Assembly: GCA_032821775.1 (NCBI GenBank)
Contig: JAVLRN010000011.1
Location: forward strand, 1,178,001 to 1,242,000
DNA length: 64,000 nt
Reading direction: 5' to 3'
Source of the DNA: Sanguinoderma infundibulare
Taxonomy: Eukaryota > Basidiomycota > Agaricomycetes > Polyporales > Polyporaceae
Positions 1-11,935 of the stretch are shown here, piece by piece. Position 1 is the stretch's first letter. Each line of letters starts with the position of its first letter. The position numbers and the translations under genes are program-made. The notes under the pieces were generated by a model. It did not search any database, was not told the DNA's origin, and was given only the letters and a program-made list of their open reading frames with translations.

Positions 1-1815
1 GAGAAGCTGGAACCGTCCCCAAGCAGACCGGTGGTCAGTAATGAGCAGCGGCTGACAAATGCCGGACTTACTAAATCTCTCTAACTTCCACTCCAGCCGG
101 AGGCATTGAGCGTCGGGCAGTGCGTTACCGAAGGCGTCCTCCGCAGGCACCTTGGAAAGCACGACGTTCATGTGGAGCTCTGCGCTGAGCTGACGGCCAT
201 CGAGCAAGACGCTGAAGGGGTGACCGCTACCGTGAAGAGGCTTCCCGAGGGAAGACCGGAAGAGGTCGAGCGCCTGCGTGTCGCGTACGTTATCGGTGCT
301 GATGGTGGAAAAGGTCAGCGCAACACTTCCACCACTTCTCGTACGGGTGCTTAGATGCTTGGTGACGTACTAGGGCGAACTCGAAAGTTGGTCGGTGCGA
401 CATTCGAGGGCCAAACCAAAGACTCCGACGGGCAGGTCTTCGCGGATGTGGAAATAGAACATTTGTCGCTACACGTGAGTCAACGCTCCAAGCCGCAAAC
501 CTCTCCGCTTACTCCCGTCACGTTTCCCCTAGTACTGGCATGTCTGGTCAAAGCCTGGGACGTTCACGTGAGTTGCGCAAGCAGACAAATTTTCATTCTT
601 GTGACTCACCGTACTCGTACTTTATAAGGATCATGGCGAGACCTGTCAGCAACACGGGTTCGATGTTCAATGTCGGGATCGTGGGGCAAAGCTTTGATCC
701 CATAGATCTATTGGACAAACAGAAATTCGTGGACTTCTTCCACGAGAAAACTGGTCGCTCGGACGTGATATTCGGGCGATACAGGTCGCTGGCATACTGG
801 AAGTGAGTGTCGCGCTGCGTTAAGAGCGAGAAAGAGACGAACTTACATCGCCAGGCCGAATATGCGGGTGGTCAACAAGTTCTCGGACGGGCGGGTCTTT
901 ATCGTTGGAGGTATGTGGCAATGTCGAGGTCCACAGTGCGGCTTGTAGACGTTTAGCTGCGAATCATGGCAGACGCTGCACACATTCATTCCAATGCAGG
1001 CGGTCAGGGTCTAAATGCCAGCGTGCAAGACTCGGTACGCACCTCTGATTCAACATGAGCGTCCATCATCATTTATCCCCCCGTAGTTCAACCTTGCCTG
1101 GAAGGTCGCACTAGCACACAAAGGTTTGGCTGCTGCAGGGCTCCTGGACACTTACCAAATCGAACGGCTCCCCGTGATCGTTCAGATCCTTGCGGCTACT
1201 TCCAACCTTTATAGCCATCTCGTCAAGAAGACGACCAACAACGTCAATGGGGTTGTCAGTTCGAACAAGAGCGGTTTCATGCGATGGCGGAATAACGCCC
1301 TCTTCCAGCTGGACGTCAATTACCGCTGGAGCCCCATTATTCTGGACGCACGAGGAAGAGATGGGTGGAGCGAGGTCGATCTGAAGGCTCACGCATATGA
1401 GGGGCATCCGGGCTCCGGCATACGCGCAGGAGATCGTGCTCCGGACGCACCCTCATTGTTCCGCGCCGATGGCACGGAAACTACACTCTTCAGTCTTTTC
1501 AGGCCATACATCCACACGGTGCTCGCCTTCTTACCCATCAGTGGCGGCATAGCACATATCGCACCCATACTCAATCTCGCGAAAGCCTCTCCGCCCGGTG
1601 CGTTACGAGTTGTCGTTCTCGAGCGCCATCGCGTTCCCAAGCTTGCGAAGAATACATTCACGTACCACGATCGTGATGGACACGCATACAATGGGTACGA
1701 CGTAGGGGAGTCGTTCACTGTTGTTGTGGTACGGCCTGACGGATATATCGGGGCGGTTGTTTACGACGTGAAGGGAGTCGCGGAATACTTTTCGAAGATA
1801 TTGAGGGTGCCCTAA
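1..1815 (+). CDS. FAD-dependent phenol 2-monooxygenase-like hydroxylase, 5' truncated by window edge
   Basis: Flavin monooxygenase of the phenol hydroxylase (PHOX) family, which hydroxylates aromatic substrates with NAD(P)H and O2. Nine visible exons splice cleanly: <1-30, 97-313, 374-474, 533-567, 629-802, 855-910, 973-1034, 1087-1815, with one more boundary cut off by the edge. The joined protein shows the second FAD motif (VIGADGGKGRTRKLVG, split by the intron at 314-373), the WHVW segment, and the GDAAHIHSNAGGQGLNAS pyrophosphate-binding motif followed by FNLAWK. The last exon carries the thioredoxin-like PHOX C-terminal domain (from about GIRAGDRAPDAP to the stop). The N-terminal Rossmann GxGxxG motif lies outside the window. 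The substrate cannot be read from sequence. The neighbours are other small-molecule enzymes. Confidence 0.88.
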
Positions 1816-2278
1816 ACAGTAGAATAGTTTAAAATGTAGTTATAGCGGACATTCAAGTTCATGACCTGGGCCCAGCTACACTTGCCATCTCTCACGCGAA
1901 CCTTGTGGAGAGGAACGTACGAAGGACGCATTCACCCACCTGACACATGCGTGTTGCGTATTGACCTTTGAATGCGATGGTTCCTTTGCCGTTGAATTGA
2001 GGGCGGAGATGGGTGGGGGAGGGCTTGAATTGGAGAGACTCTCGTCGATGTGCATGGTCAAGATCTAGCAAAGGCGACTAACGTTTCGACAGACTGCACT
2101 CAGCACGTGGTCCCGGTATATTCCGGTTCCCCCATCAAACTTACCAGATATGGATAGACTCTCCCCATCACCATCGATTACTCTCGAATCCCGATACCGA
2201 TCAGCTGGCGACCCTTGCAAATGGTCCAGGTATATAAGATGTTAAAAGCCGAGGACGCTGCATCTGCATCTGTGACAA
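1816..2278. other. Intergenic, monooxygenase 3' end to GNAT gene
   Basis: About 460 bp containing the 3' flank of the monooxygenase and the promoter of the next gene. Apart from a TATA-like box near 2231, no gene or repeat is visible. Confidence 0.6.
2231..2237 (+). promoter_or_regulatory. TATA-like box of the LYC1-like gene
   Basis: The sequence tatataa lies 42 bp before the proposed ATG at 2279. This spacing would give a short 5' UTR. Inference from position only. Confidence 0.4.
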
Positions 2279-3928
2279 ATGGCGGACACCACAGACCCTT
2301 CGTTCCTCGCCGACCTGACCCTGTTTCCTGCGACACGCGAGCAGATCATCGAGTCGCACAAGCGCACCGCCGTACAATGGGCCAGAGGGAGGTCATTGGA
2401 GGAGTATCTTCAGGCAGAGGCTATAATGGAGACCCGCGAGCAAGCTGCAGATGGCAAATTCGTCGTCTGGTAAGGGTTTGTTTACTTCGATGATCTTATA
2501 AGGACATATCTGCCTCATGGCCGCCGGCGGTCGGAGGAAGGTATGTCGATCGCCTTCCTCCGCCTTGGGAGACGGTACTACTCAAACTTACCTCAAGGAC
2601 GGGTAGTACGGGTATGGATGATGCCAGACTCATCACCGGCGTCCTTGTGTCGGTTTCAAAGCTTAAACTTATCTAAAGTTGAAGCTTCGGGGTCTGAAGT
2701 TTGCGCATATGCACTGACGCTGTGTTCCTCACAGGGTACTCGCTCCCAGAAGCAACCCGGCTACGCTTGACTTCATGTGCTCCTGCGAAACGTACGTGAA
2801 CCAAAATCCTGGGGAGCACAGCCGCTGTCGCTAATATCTCCTGTCATTTTTCTGCCAAGGTTCCGGAGGACCGCGCTTGTCGCGAGGCGTCAGACGGGCT
2901 TATCCACAACTCAAGTCCAGAATGTCACCGCCTACGCCATCGCGTCCGTGTTCACGCCGGCCAAGAACCGAAAGAAGGGCTACGCGCGGCACATGATGCG
3001 GCTCCTCCACTGGGTACTGGCCCCTCGCTCCGCGCTCCCCCCGACGTTTCCAAAAGCATGGGGCACACCTCCAGACGAAGAGATGCTTCTGTCCGTTGGA
3101 GCTGCGAATGCCCAGTTCTCTGTCCTATACAGCGACGTCGGGCCAAAGTTCTACCAGTCCTCCGGATCTGGCACGACATCGCGCGATGGCTGGCATGTCA
3201 CCGGTGCGAAGGAGACTTACTGGACGCTCGACCCCAACGCCGACGCGCCTTCCCCAGCGCGGCCTCACGCCGCCGCCACGCTCAACCACAATCTCAAGCG
3301 CCTCACCGAGCAGGAGGTCATCGCGCTTTACGATCACGATGCGCGCTGGATACAAGAAGACCTTTCCCGTCCTGTCGCCACAGGGTCTGATGCCACCCAT
3401 TCCCCGACGCGCTTCACGTTCCTGCCCGACAAGGGCGTAGGTGGCTATAATATTTGGCGGAAGATGCAGTTCACCCCGGACTTGAAACCCTTCATGCCGA
3501 CGTCGCAGTGGGCTATCGCGATCTTTCCACCCTCTACATCCGATCTCGCCGACGTGCTGGCGAGTCTTGTACAGCACTCGGAGCAGGGAGCGTCGTCTAC
3601 TATCCCTTTCGTCTCGTGGACACTCGACTCTGTGGGCGACTCGAGGATATTGGTGGTCACGCGATTGCGCGCGGACGAGCGCACCTTCCCTGTCTTGCTG
3701 GAGGAGATCAAGGCTGTGGCGTACGAGGAGAGGGCCGCGAAGATCGAGTTTTGGTACCTCGAACCCCAGCTTCGCACCATCGCGGAGGCAAAAGGTTGGA
3801 AGACTGCAGACCGGACCGAGCACTTATCTTCTGTAAAGTGGTACGGCGAAGGAAGCGAGGAACAAGTAGCGTGGGTGTACAACGAGAAGTCCGTTCGCAT
3901 CTTTTCATGGGATAGGACGCCATTCTGA
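2279..3928 (+). CDS. LYC1-like GNAT-family N-acetyltransferase
   Basis: Resembles the fungal LYC1 family, whose Yarrowia member acetylates lysine. Proposed exons are 2279-2469, 2735-2791 and 2860-3928, giving 438 aa. The GNAT acetyl-CoA signature is in AIASVFTPAKNRKKGYARHM (R/K-K-G-Y-A) followed by MRLLHWVLAP. The long C-terminal half holds conserved-looking stretches such as KMQFTPDLKPFMPTSQWA and a tail ending in SVRIFSWD, as expected for the LYC1 C-terminal domain. Exon 2 is placed because it restores VLAPR and CSCETFRRTALV across both junctions in frame. Intron 1 is unusually long (265 nt) for this locus, so an extra small exon there is possible. Substrate specificity is inferred only from family resemblance. 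Confidence 0.8.
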
Positions 3929-4247
3929 CGTTACGGTTTCAGGTTCTGCTGGTGCTGATCCCGCTGCCTTATAGTATACGGATCAATACAAGATGTCCGT
4001 AAGGTATGGTATAGCTGAGGTCCAAGGGAAATTACGAAAACATGTACGTAGTGATACATTGGGGGATTAGATGGGTTGCTACTAAAAAACACACAAATGA
4101 CAGGCTAACTAAGATAAGTTTGAGTGAGATAACGAGCGAGATAACGAGCGAGATGACGAATCCAGTACGAATCCGGTAGAGTTCTCCAAGACCTGAGCAC
4201 CTAGCACTATCCAGTCCAGTATCAGCAGCCGCGTCCCTCAGTCGACC
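3929..4247. other. Convergent 3' intergenic region
   Basis: About 320 bp between the convergent LYC1-like and amidase genes. It holds a short imperfect tandem repeat (4125-4158) and otherwise nothing recognisable. Confidence 0.6.
4125..4158. repeat. Imperfect 12-bp tandem repeat, about three units
   Basis: The unit gag(c/t)gagat(a/g)ac is repeated about three times in direct succession in the 3' intergenic region. It is probably a simple replication-slippage repeat. Confidence 0.6.
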
Positions 4248-6315
4248 TCAGAACCGCCGCGGCGTGAAGCCCTTGCCGCTCTCCCACAACGCCTTCTCGA
4301 TCACCTTCATACCCGCGATCACCTTCTCCTCCTCGAAGCGCCCGCCCACGAGCTGCACCGCGAGGGGCATGCCATGCATCGCGTCCGCGTCGTACAGGTC
4401 ATGCACCGCGCGCGACACGTCATTCATCCTCCGGTACTTCCCTTCGCTTCGGAAGTCCGGCGCATAGCTGTCTTTGGTCTTGTCAACGTGGCCCACCGGC
4501 AGCACCCCTGCCGCGTAGTCGAGCTAGAACGCCAGAGTAGCTCAGATTAGCACAGCACGATCCCTATCCGCGAACGGGCGTCGACGGTCACGCACGATGT
4601 TGTACAAGAACGCATAGTTGGCCGAGACGAGCGTCGCCTTGTCGCTCGCCTTCGGATCCCTCGGGACCGCGGGGAGCGCGTGAGGCGCCGTCAGCACAAA
4701 GTCCAAACCCTCGCGCTTCCAGGCCGCGTGCCACGCCGCCTTGTATGCCTCGCGCTCCACCACAAGCCGCCGCTCTTCCAGCGCAGACTTTGGGTGGAAG
4801 ACCTCGACGAGGCTCGCCCAGGCGTCGTTGCGGCCCCAGGGGCGCGAGATCCAGCGGAGGAGCGTCGCTTGCAGCTTTTTGAACCACAACGGGAGACTCA
4901 GAATCAGACGGACGGTGCGGACGGCGGGAGAAATGAACTCCCCCAGCCGAAGCGGGCCGGTAACCGATTTCGCTGTCCGATGCGAGCAGTGAGGCGAGGC
5001 AACAGCGCGGGGTGTGCGGGGGCCTGCATACCTCCTTCCGAGAACATGAGCTGATAACCTATCTTGAGACCTTCCAGCGGACTGGGCGGGTAGCTAGCCC
5101 AAATGCGTGAGTATCGACATGTGGCCGCAAACAGATCTGCAGACCTACAATGGGACGACCTCATGACCCTGTTTGCTAAGCGCGCTTGCGACTTCAAGGA
5201 GGGCCCGAGATACAGCGGGCGTGGGTGTCACGACGCCTGTTGAAACCGTCAGACTGCCCTTACGGATGCAAGAATGCACATCGCGCGCGCACCGTCATCC
5301 ATGACGAGCCCGAATTTCAGTATCTGCCCCGTTGCGGTATAGTCCACCGGCCTCCATGGCACTGGCACGCACTGTCGCCGCCACGCGTGTCAGCAAAACA
5401 TGCGAGCAAGCCCCACACTGAGGCCAATGGAGCTCAAGGGATGCCTACCGTGTGGTCGTAGTCCCACGGCTTCATCTCCACGACCCTCTTCCAGAATTCC
5501 TCGAGGTCGTCGAGCGTGCGTGCAATCGGGGCGGTGATCGTTGGCACGGCGTCCAGCCCGGGCATGCACGATACGCTTCCGTGGTTGGGGAAGCGTCCAT
5601 GCGATCCCTTGACGGAATACATGCCACAGTACGCGGCGGGGTAGCGCGTGCTTCCGCCGAGGTCGCTGCCGACTTCGACCATGCTGCCCTGACACGCAAG
5701 GAGCGCTGCGCCGCCGCCTGAGGACGCGCCCGGGGAGAAGGCGGGGTTATGTGGGTTCGTGGTGGCGCCAAATATGTCAGAACTGACTTCGAAGGAGAGA
5801 CATCCCGTGGGGAGCGTCGTCTTGGCGTAAATGAGCCCGCCTGCGTCCCGCAGGAGCCGAACTATGGGCGCGGATTCCTGCACGGGGTGCCCGACGTTCG
5901 CAGAGTAGCCGAGAGTAGTGTCGTGGCCCGCGATGTCGATGCAGTCCTTGATGGTGATTGGAACGCCGAGGAGGGGCAAGCCTGGGGTGGACGCACTGCG
6001 CGAGGCCTCATTGAGGAAGATGTCAGCGAGGCAGTTGGTAGCCTCGTGGGCGAGGAGGCACCGTCTGCCATACGCCTCAAGGACTTCTTGCGTGGAGACG
6101 GTGTTCTCTTCGCACGCGGAGACAAGCTGGGAAAGAGAAAGAGAGAGGATCTTCGAGTCCGTCTCGGTCTGGGGAGTCCGGTAATCGTCGGGTATGGCGG
6201 AGAGCTTGTCGCGGAGCTCCCGTTGTTTTGCCGAGCTACGAAGCGAGGAAAGGTCAGCATGATCTGTCTGGAAAGACGATGGAATGGAAAATGCAGTATG
6301 GAAGGTAAGCATCAC
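4248..6315 (-). CDS. Amidase-signature family amidase (fungal acetamidase/general amidase type)
   Basis: Hydrolyses a carboxylic amide to acid plus ammonia; the substrate is unknown. Six exons (6315-5449, 5371-5293, 5236-5149, 5093-5032, 4972-4596, 4523-4248) join to 582 aa with consistent phases. The amidase-signature catalytic triad is visible: Lys in PITIKDCIDIAG, the cis-Ser in PGASSGGGAALLA, and the nucleophile Ser in GSDLGGSTRYPAAYCG. Later conserved blocks are PWDYDHT/CVPVPWRPVDYTA, LEGLKIGYQLMFSEGG and the C-terminal LDYAAGVLPVG with MHGMPLAVQLVGGRF. The start at 6315 is the first of two adjacent ATGs; the first about 20 residues are not conserved and an ATG near 6255 could instead be used. 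The gene is divergent from the hydantoinase gene, which also acts on amide-type bonds. Confidence 0.9.
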
Positions 6316-7733
6316 AGGTCAAGTTTTTTCCACGGAGGTAACGGATTGAATACGCCTAGCTTTGATGAAATGAGGGGAAATGAGCAGTGCAAGCTCGTCG
6401 TAATCGGGTCATCGTCGTTCGGAAGCTGACGTCTCCCAGGCGAACATCCCTGCAGTGGCGGTGTGGGCCAGTATGTTCGCCAGGCTTCAACAGAGAAGCG
6501 GCATGCCATGGGAGGAAAGCCATGTGACTGATAGCATGCCACTGGAGAGACATTGATTGATAGAGCATCACGGACGACAGGGCTTCTCAGCGCGCCGTAC
6601 CACGCTTCCGCCCGCCTCGGAGCTTCCCAGCACGTCATCTGCAACGCAGACAGAGGAACATCGAGAAGATGGTTTGTGGTGGCTTAGAACACAAAGACTG
6701 GGTAAGCTGGGCTCACTGCAGCTGACGTCAAATCTCGTCAGGTTGCGAAAGAGCTCTCCACTAACCATCAGAGGACAATTAGCCCGGACCCGGACTCCTT
6801 GTCTCGTACGCAAAGGGTAGCTGTGAGAGCGCGCATGGAGAAGCGCATTGTATTTGCGACCTTCTAAGATGGCCCCTGAATGGGAAGAGAGGAGAACAGG
6901 TAGACTCACCAGTCTCTGCGATGAGCGAGGTAAGAGGTCATGGGCAGCGACGCGACACACTGCTTGTCGGCTGGTGGGGAGGATGCGGGCGGCAGGATAG
7001 GTCGAGGAGGATGGGTGTCATGAGTGGGCAGCGGAAGCTATATAGTGGTATTAAGCTGCACACGGGGGCTGACGGAGGGCGAAACAACCAGGACTGCGAC
7101 TTCTCGGGCCAGTCCCACCTTCCCAGCCTGTCCTCCGCTCAACCATGCCCGAAAGGGCACTGTCTCAGGGCACGGTTGCCCTTCGGCCAGAGCGTCGGCG
7201 GCGACGGAAAGACCATTGCCACTCCACCCTGAGATTCGAGCCTGATATTGTTTTGGTACCGATTTTTCCAGGTAAGGGCTTGAATTTACGCGGAACGTGG
7301 CGATAACGGCTTACCTTACCGAGCCTTACCGGTGCCGAACATGAAGCGCTCGCGATGCTTGCAGGCAGGGCTCGCTCCAACTCCGAGTCCCAGGTCTCTT
7401 GTCCGAAGTCTCCCATGACGTCGCCCCCTCAGACTCCCACCACAGACCGCCTCAGACCGCTATCGACTCGTTACGACTGCCCTCATGCTCTCCATGAGAC
7501 GATGTGGTGCCTTATGCTGTTCCTAGAGATAGCCACAATCATTTGTCCATGGCCTAAGGACCACCAGATACGACGAGTCGGACTCAACCGTCTTTATCTA
7601 AGCCCATCTGACCCGGGTCCCCTCTCCCAGCCGTGAGCCTCTCGAGGACTGCACTTCTCACTCCAATTCCTCCTTCTGCCGCACGTTAGCCACGTTGTCC
7701 TCACGAGAAGACCCTCCGGAAAGCTTGCTGAAC
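6316..7733. other. 1.4-kb divergent intergenic region between amidase and hydantoinase genes
   Basis: No convincing coding region; the reading frames here lack splice-consistent conserved blocks. It presumably holds both promoters. Several HGATAR (GATA-factor) sites occur but not clearly more than chance. Confidence 0.5.
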
Positions 7734-10700
7734 ATGTTGCGCATCGGAGTCGATGTCGGAGGTGAGGCTCTCGTCACTCTATTGGCCTTCGGTGGATGTC
7801 TGGACACAATTGTATCACCGCTCACTTCGTCTTCTGCAGGGACCAATACTGATGGTGTCTTGATCGACGTAACTCGCCTCGACGACCCTGGCCGTGGCGT
7901 CCTTGCCCATTACAAGTCACCCACGACACCCGATGTCTCCAAAGGCATCGAGAACGCTATCCGGGCAGTCCTCAATTCTGCCGATGTATCCTCGTCTGCC
8001 GTCACCTCTGTCAGCATCGGGACCACTGCGTTTATCAATGCCGTCTTGGAGGCCGACGCTCGTCGTCTTGCAAAGGTCGCCGTGATTCGCCTCTGTGGTC
8101 CATACACCAGACAATGCCCGCCGTTCATCGACTTTCCGAAGCGCTTGCGCGTGCTTACCGAAGGACACATTGGTTACGTGGATGGCGGGTTCGAAAGTAT
8201 GTTTTGGACTTGTTCTCAATATTACGAAGCTTTAATGTCACGACAGTTGACGGCCGAGAGATCCTCCCCCTCGACGAGTCGCAGCTTATCGAACAGTGTG
8301 TTGCGATCAGGCAGCTTGGATTGAAGAACGTAAGTACTGGCTTACGGCACACGAGGCACTCTTCTATTCGGGAGAGCATTCGGGACACGATCGCTCCGAT
8401 TGGATCCAGTCCTCTCCACGCTTCTTTTGGTGACCAAGAAGACTTGCTGAGACGTCTTCCTAGATTGTTCTTTCTGGAGTGTATTCACCCCTTGACAATG
8501 AAGGGAAGCACGAAGCTGCGGCCAAGATCATCCTCGAGCGTGAGCTTGGGCCGTTGGTTAACGTTGTTTGCTCAAGAGATGGTACGTGTTCCACCAATTC
8601 TCTGCACCACATTCCTGAACCCGCACTCAAACCATGTCCTCGCAGTCGGTCAAGTCGGTCTTCTCGAGCGGGAGAACGCATCCATCCTGAATGCTTCCAT
8701 TCTCACGTTCGCTCAACGCACAATCCATGGATTCCAGAAAGCGATGCAAGCCCTTGATCTCACCTGCCCCCTCTTCCTTACCCAGAACGATGGGACGCTC
8801 ACAACGGCTGCGTCTGCAGCGCGGTTGCCCATTCGCACATTCGCGTCCGGCCCGACCAACTCTATGCGGGGTGCTGCATTCCTCTCCGGGTTGGACGACC
8901 ACAAGACGTCGGATAGCCGCAAGTCGACGATTGTTGTCGACGTCGGGGGGACGACGACGGACGTGGGCGTCCTCCTTCCCTCAGGATTTCCGCGACAGGC
9001 CGCGTCGTTTATCGAGGTCGGAGGCGTGCGGACCAACTTCGCGATGGCGGACGTACAGTCCATCGCCCTTGGCGGAGGGTCGATCGTTCGGCTCTCACGG
9101 TCCGGCGAGGGGGCTTCTCGCGTTTCTGTCGGCCCAGAATCTGTCGGACACAACCTTCCGCGGGATGCGAAGGTGTTCGGAGGAAGCGTCTTTACAGCCA
9201 CGGACCTGGTGGTCGCAGACGGTCGGGCCGAGTTGGGTGAGAGAGAGAAGGTATCGGACATAGATGCTGAGATCATTACACTGGGGACGCAGAGGATAAA
9301 GAAGTTACTGGAAGGGATCATTGACAAGTGAGTTTGGTATGCCTCGGGTGAATGCTCGATGTGCTAACGAGAGGATAGGATGAAGACCTCGCCTGAGGAC
9401 ATAACCGTCCTCCTAGTCGGAGGGGGCAGTATCATCGCCCCCGATAATCTCGCCGGCGTCAAGGAAATCATTCGCCCGCCATTCTTCAGCGTGGCCAACG
9501 CGGTTGGCGCGGCCATGGCGAAAGGTGCGTGCGCAAATGATCATCATGCCTTCTAGCTGCGAATCTTACACTGCCGTAACAGTCGCGGGAGAAGTGGACA
9601 CGATTGAATTGCTCGCAGGACGAGACATTCGCACTGTTATGGAGGCAATTAAGTCCGAAGCGATTCAGAAGGCCATCTCCTCCGGCGCGGATCCAGGTGT
9701 GTGCGCGTGTCTCTACCTCGTGTTTGTTACAGAGTCTCTCTCCTGTACACTGACTGCATCTCTTGCATCGCGGTTTAAGCCTCAACCAAGATCGTGGAGG
9801 TAGCGAATATCCCCGTTCAGGTATTACCTCCCCTTCATCTATGTATGAGCAGCGATTATGGGATGCTGATGGCCTGATCATTTGCAGTACGTCACCAACC
9901 AGGCAACCCGCATCATCGTCAAAGCCGCGGGAGACTTGTCTCCGCAAGCCGTCGCTGCACTTGAAGGGAATTCGCTCCTCTCGGTCAACGATGACGACAC
10001 AGATGCTGAAGAAGGCGACAAGTCCCTGAAGGGCAGGCCCGTCGAGGAGAGCCAGCTTCTCGAAATGGCGACGGATATCGAGACGTACAAGCCCACTGTA
10101 CTCCCGGACAGAGCGTGGAAGCTCTCGGAACTTGACCTTGGTAAGCGCTTCAGATCATAGTTTCGTTGGACAAATCGTGATTTGTTGTTGCCTCAGAGTG
10201 GATTGCCGAGGGATGTGGGGTACTCGGGACGGGCGGTGGCGGTTCACCTTACCCGCCATTCCTGATGGCACGGCAAGCCCTTCGCGATGGGAAGGATATC
10301 CTTGTAAGTCACATCGCCGACCTTCTTTTGCGATATGAGACCAGTATCCCCGTAGGTGTTGGATCCCGATGACGTACCGGAGCAAGACTTTTTCATCCGC
10401 TGCAGCTTCATGGTGCGTGCATTACCCCGGGGAGCATGCTTCGGAGCTCATGCCTTGACAGGGTTCCCCTAGCGTATCCGTATGTCTTTCATGTGGAACC
10501 ATAATGCTCCGCGGGCAAGATTGCTAAACTTGACTTCTAGCTTGAGCGACTTCAAGGCGGAGATGAGATCCCTGCGGCTGCGCGGGCACTGATGAAGTAT
10601 CTTGGGATCGAGGACTTCAGGGGATCTATCTCCGAGGAAATTGGAGGAGGGAACGGCATCCAGCCTATGATCGTCGCCGCAGAAATGGGCAAAGTCGTGC

Positions 10701-11935
10701 TCGACTGTGACCTCATGGGTCGCGCGTATCCGAATGTGCGTGATCGTCCGTGCTGTGTTCGTCGAAGGCCTGAACACGCTGAACACCGCCTCTTACTAGA
10801 TGTATCAAACGTGGGTTCGCATTGTCTTCTATGCAGTTGTTTGCGGTCCGCGAGCTTAGCGCGGCGCGCGTAGGCTGCCCGGTGCCTATGGCATATCAGA
10901 TGGCCTGTGGCCTTGCGCGATCTCCGACGGGATAGGCAACACGCTGGCAAGTCACGAACTCTATATACAAGTCACACCCGTGGATCCTGATCTTATACTG
11001 TCGTTCGTTCGTTTGCCGCAGGTTCTCCCGACCGCCCGGAACCCGAAGGCGGTGGAGGACATCCTTCGCACGGTGACGACCGAGATGGGCTCGAAGAGCG
11101 GCGTCAGCATGGCACCGCTGCCGTGCAAGACATGCGTCGAGTATGGCGTGCCCCACACCGTGTCCCAGGCCTGGCGCATCGGACGCGCGATTGCACTTTG
11201 CCGGAAGCGGAACGTTCTCAAAGATGTGCCGAGAGCGATCCTGGAGCTGCAGAACGGGGCGTGCCTGTTTGTAGGGAAGATCATTGACGTGCAGCGGGTG
11301 AGCGAATCCGACGCGATTTTTAATTCATAAAGTGCAGGAAAATGCTGACGGGCTGGCTGTGCAGGAAGTGCGGAAGGGCTTCACATGGGGCCAGGTAACC
11401 ATCGTGCCGCTGTTGGAGGAAGAGGAGGAAGACATTACTTCCAGTTCGGCACCTGGCTTCACGCTGTCCGTGAAGCCTGACGACCGCCTCATCATCCCAT
11501 TCCAGAACGAAAATCTGTACGCGTATATCGAGTCTGCGAATGGCGAGAAGAAGGTGCGCTAGCGCTAGTGGGTTGCATTCGTGGCAAGGGTGTTCTCTGA
11601 CGTGCAGCGCGTTCATAGATCCATGTCACAGTCCCTGATCTAATCACGGTGCTGGACTCGCAGAACGGCGCGGCGCTCGGGACGCCAGACTACAGGTACG
11701 GCTTGCGGGTCACTGTGATTGCGTTGGCTGGCCACCCGAGCTGGACTGCCACGCCCGAGGGGCTGCAATGCGGTGGTCCCGAAGCGTTCGGGTGAGTTTC
11801 GAGTCCTTGGCTGCCGATGTGAATGCAGTACATAGGACTGACGATGCCGCACGCAGGCTGCGCGATGTTCCGTTCACGCCCATCGGCTCGTACAAGGAAC
11901 CGCGCAGCGTGGTGAAGGAGTATGCTGCGGCGTGA
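7734..11935 (+). CDS. Hydantoinase A / S-methyl-thiohydantoin desulfurase-like (DUF917) fusion protein
   Basis: Single chain of two enzyme modules. The N-terminal half is hydantoinase/oxoprolinase A: MLRIGVDVGGTNTDGVLIDV (first phosphate-binding loop, split by the intron 7762-7839), TAFINAVLEAD, TQNDGTLTTAASAARLPI, ASGPTNSMRGAAFLSGL and VVDVGGTTTDVGVL (second ATP-binding motif), then EVGGVRTNFAMADVQSIALG. The C-terminal half, from about 10200, is the DUF917 / S-Me-THD fold: CGVLGTGGGGSPYPP, EEIGGGNGIQPMIVAAEMG, VVLDCDLMGRAYPN, CKTCVEYGVPHTVSQAWRIG. ATG 7734 places the phosphate loop at the extreme N-terminus, as usual. It has many short introns, including a 12-nt exon (MYQT) near 10799 and a GC-AG intron at 10947-11021. 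It likely hydrolyses a cyclic amide such as a (thio)hydantoin. Its 3' third is duplicated as a pseudogene at 16.4-17.1 kb. Confidence 0.9.

Noticed and set aside
6316..7733. Several HGATAR (GATA-factor) sites between the amidase and hydantoinase genes
   Set aside because: The number is close to what 1.4 kb of random sequence would contain on both strands, so it is not evidence of nitrogen control.
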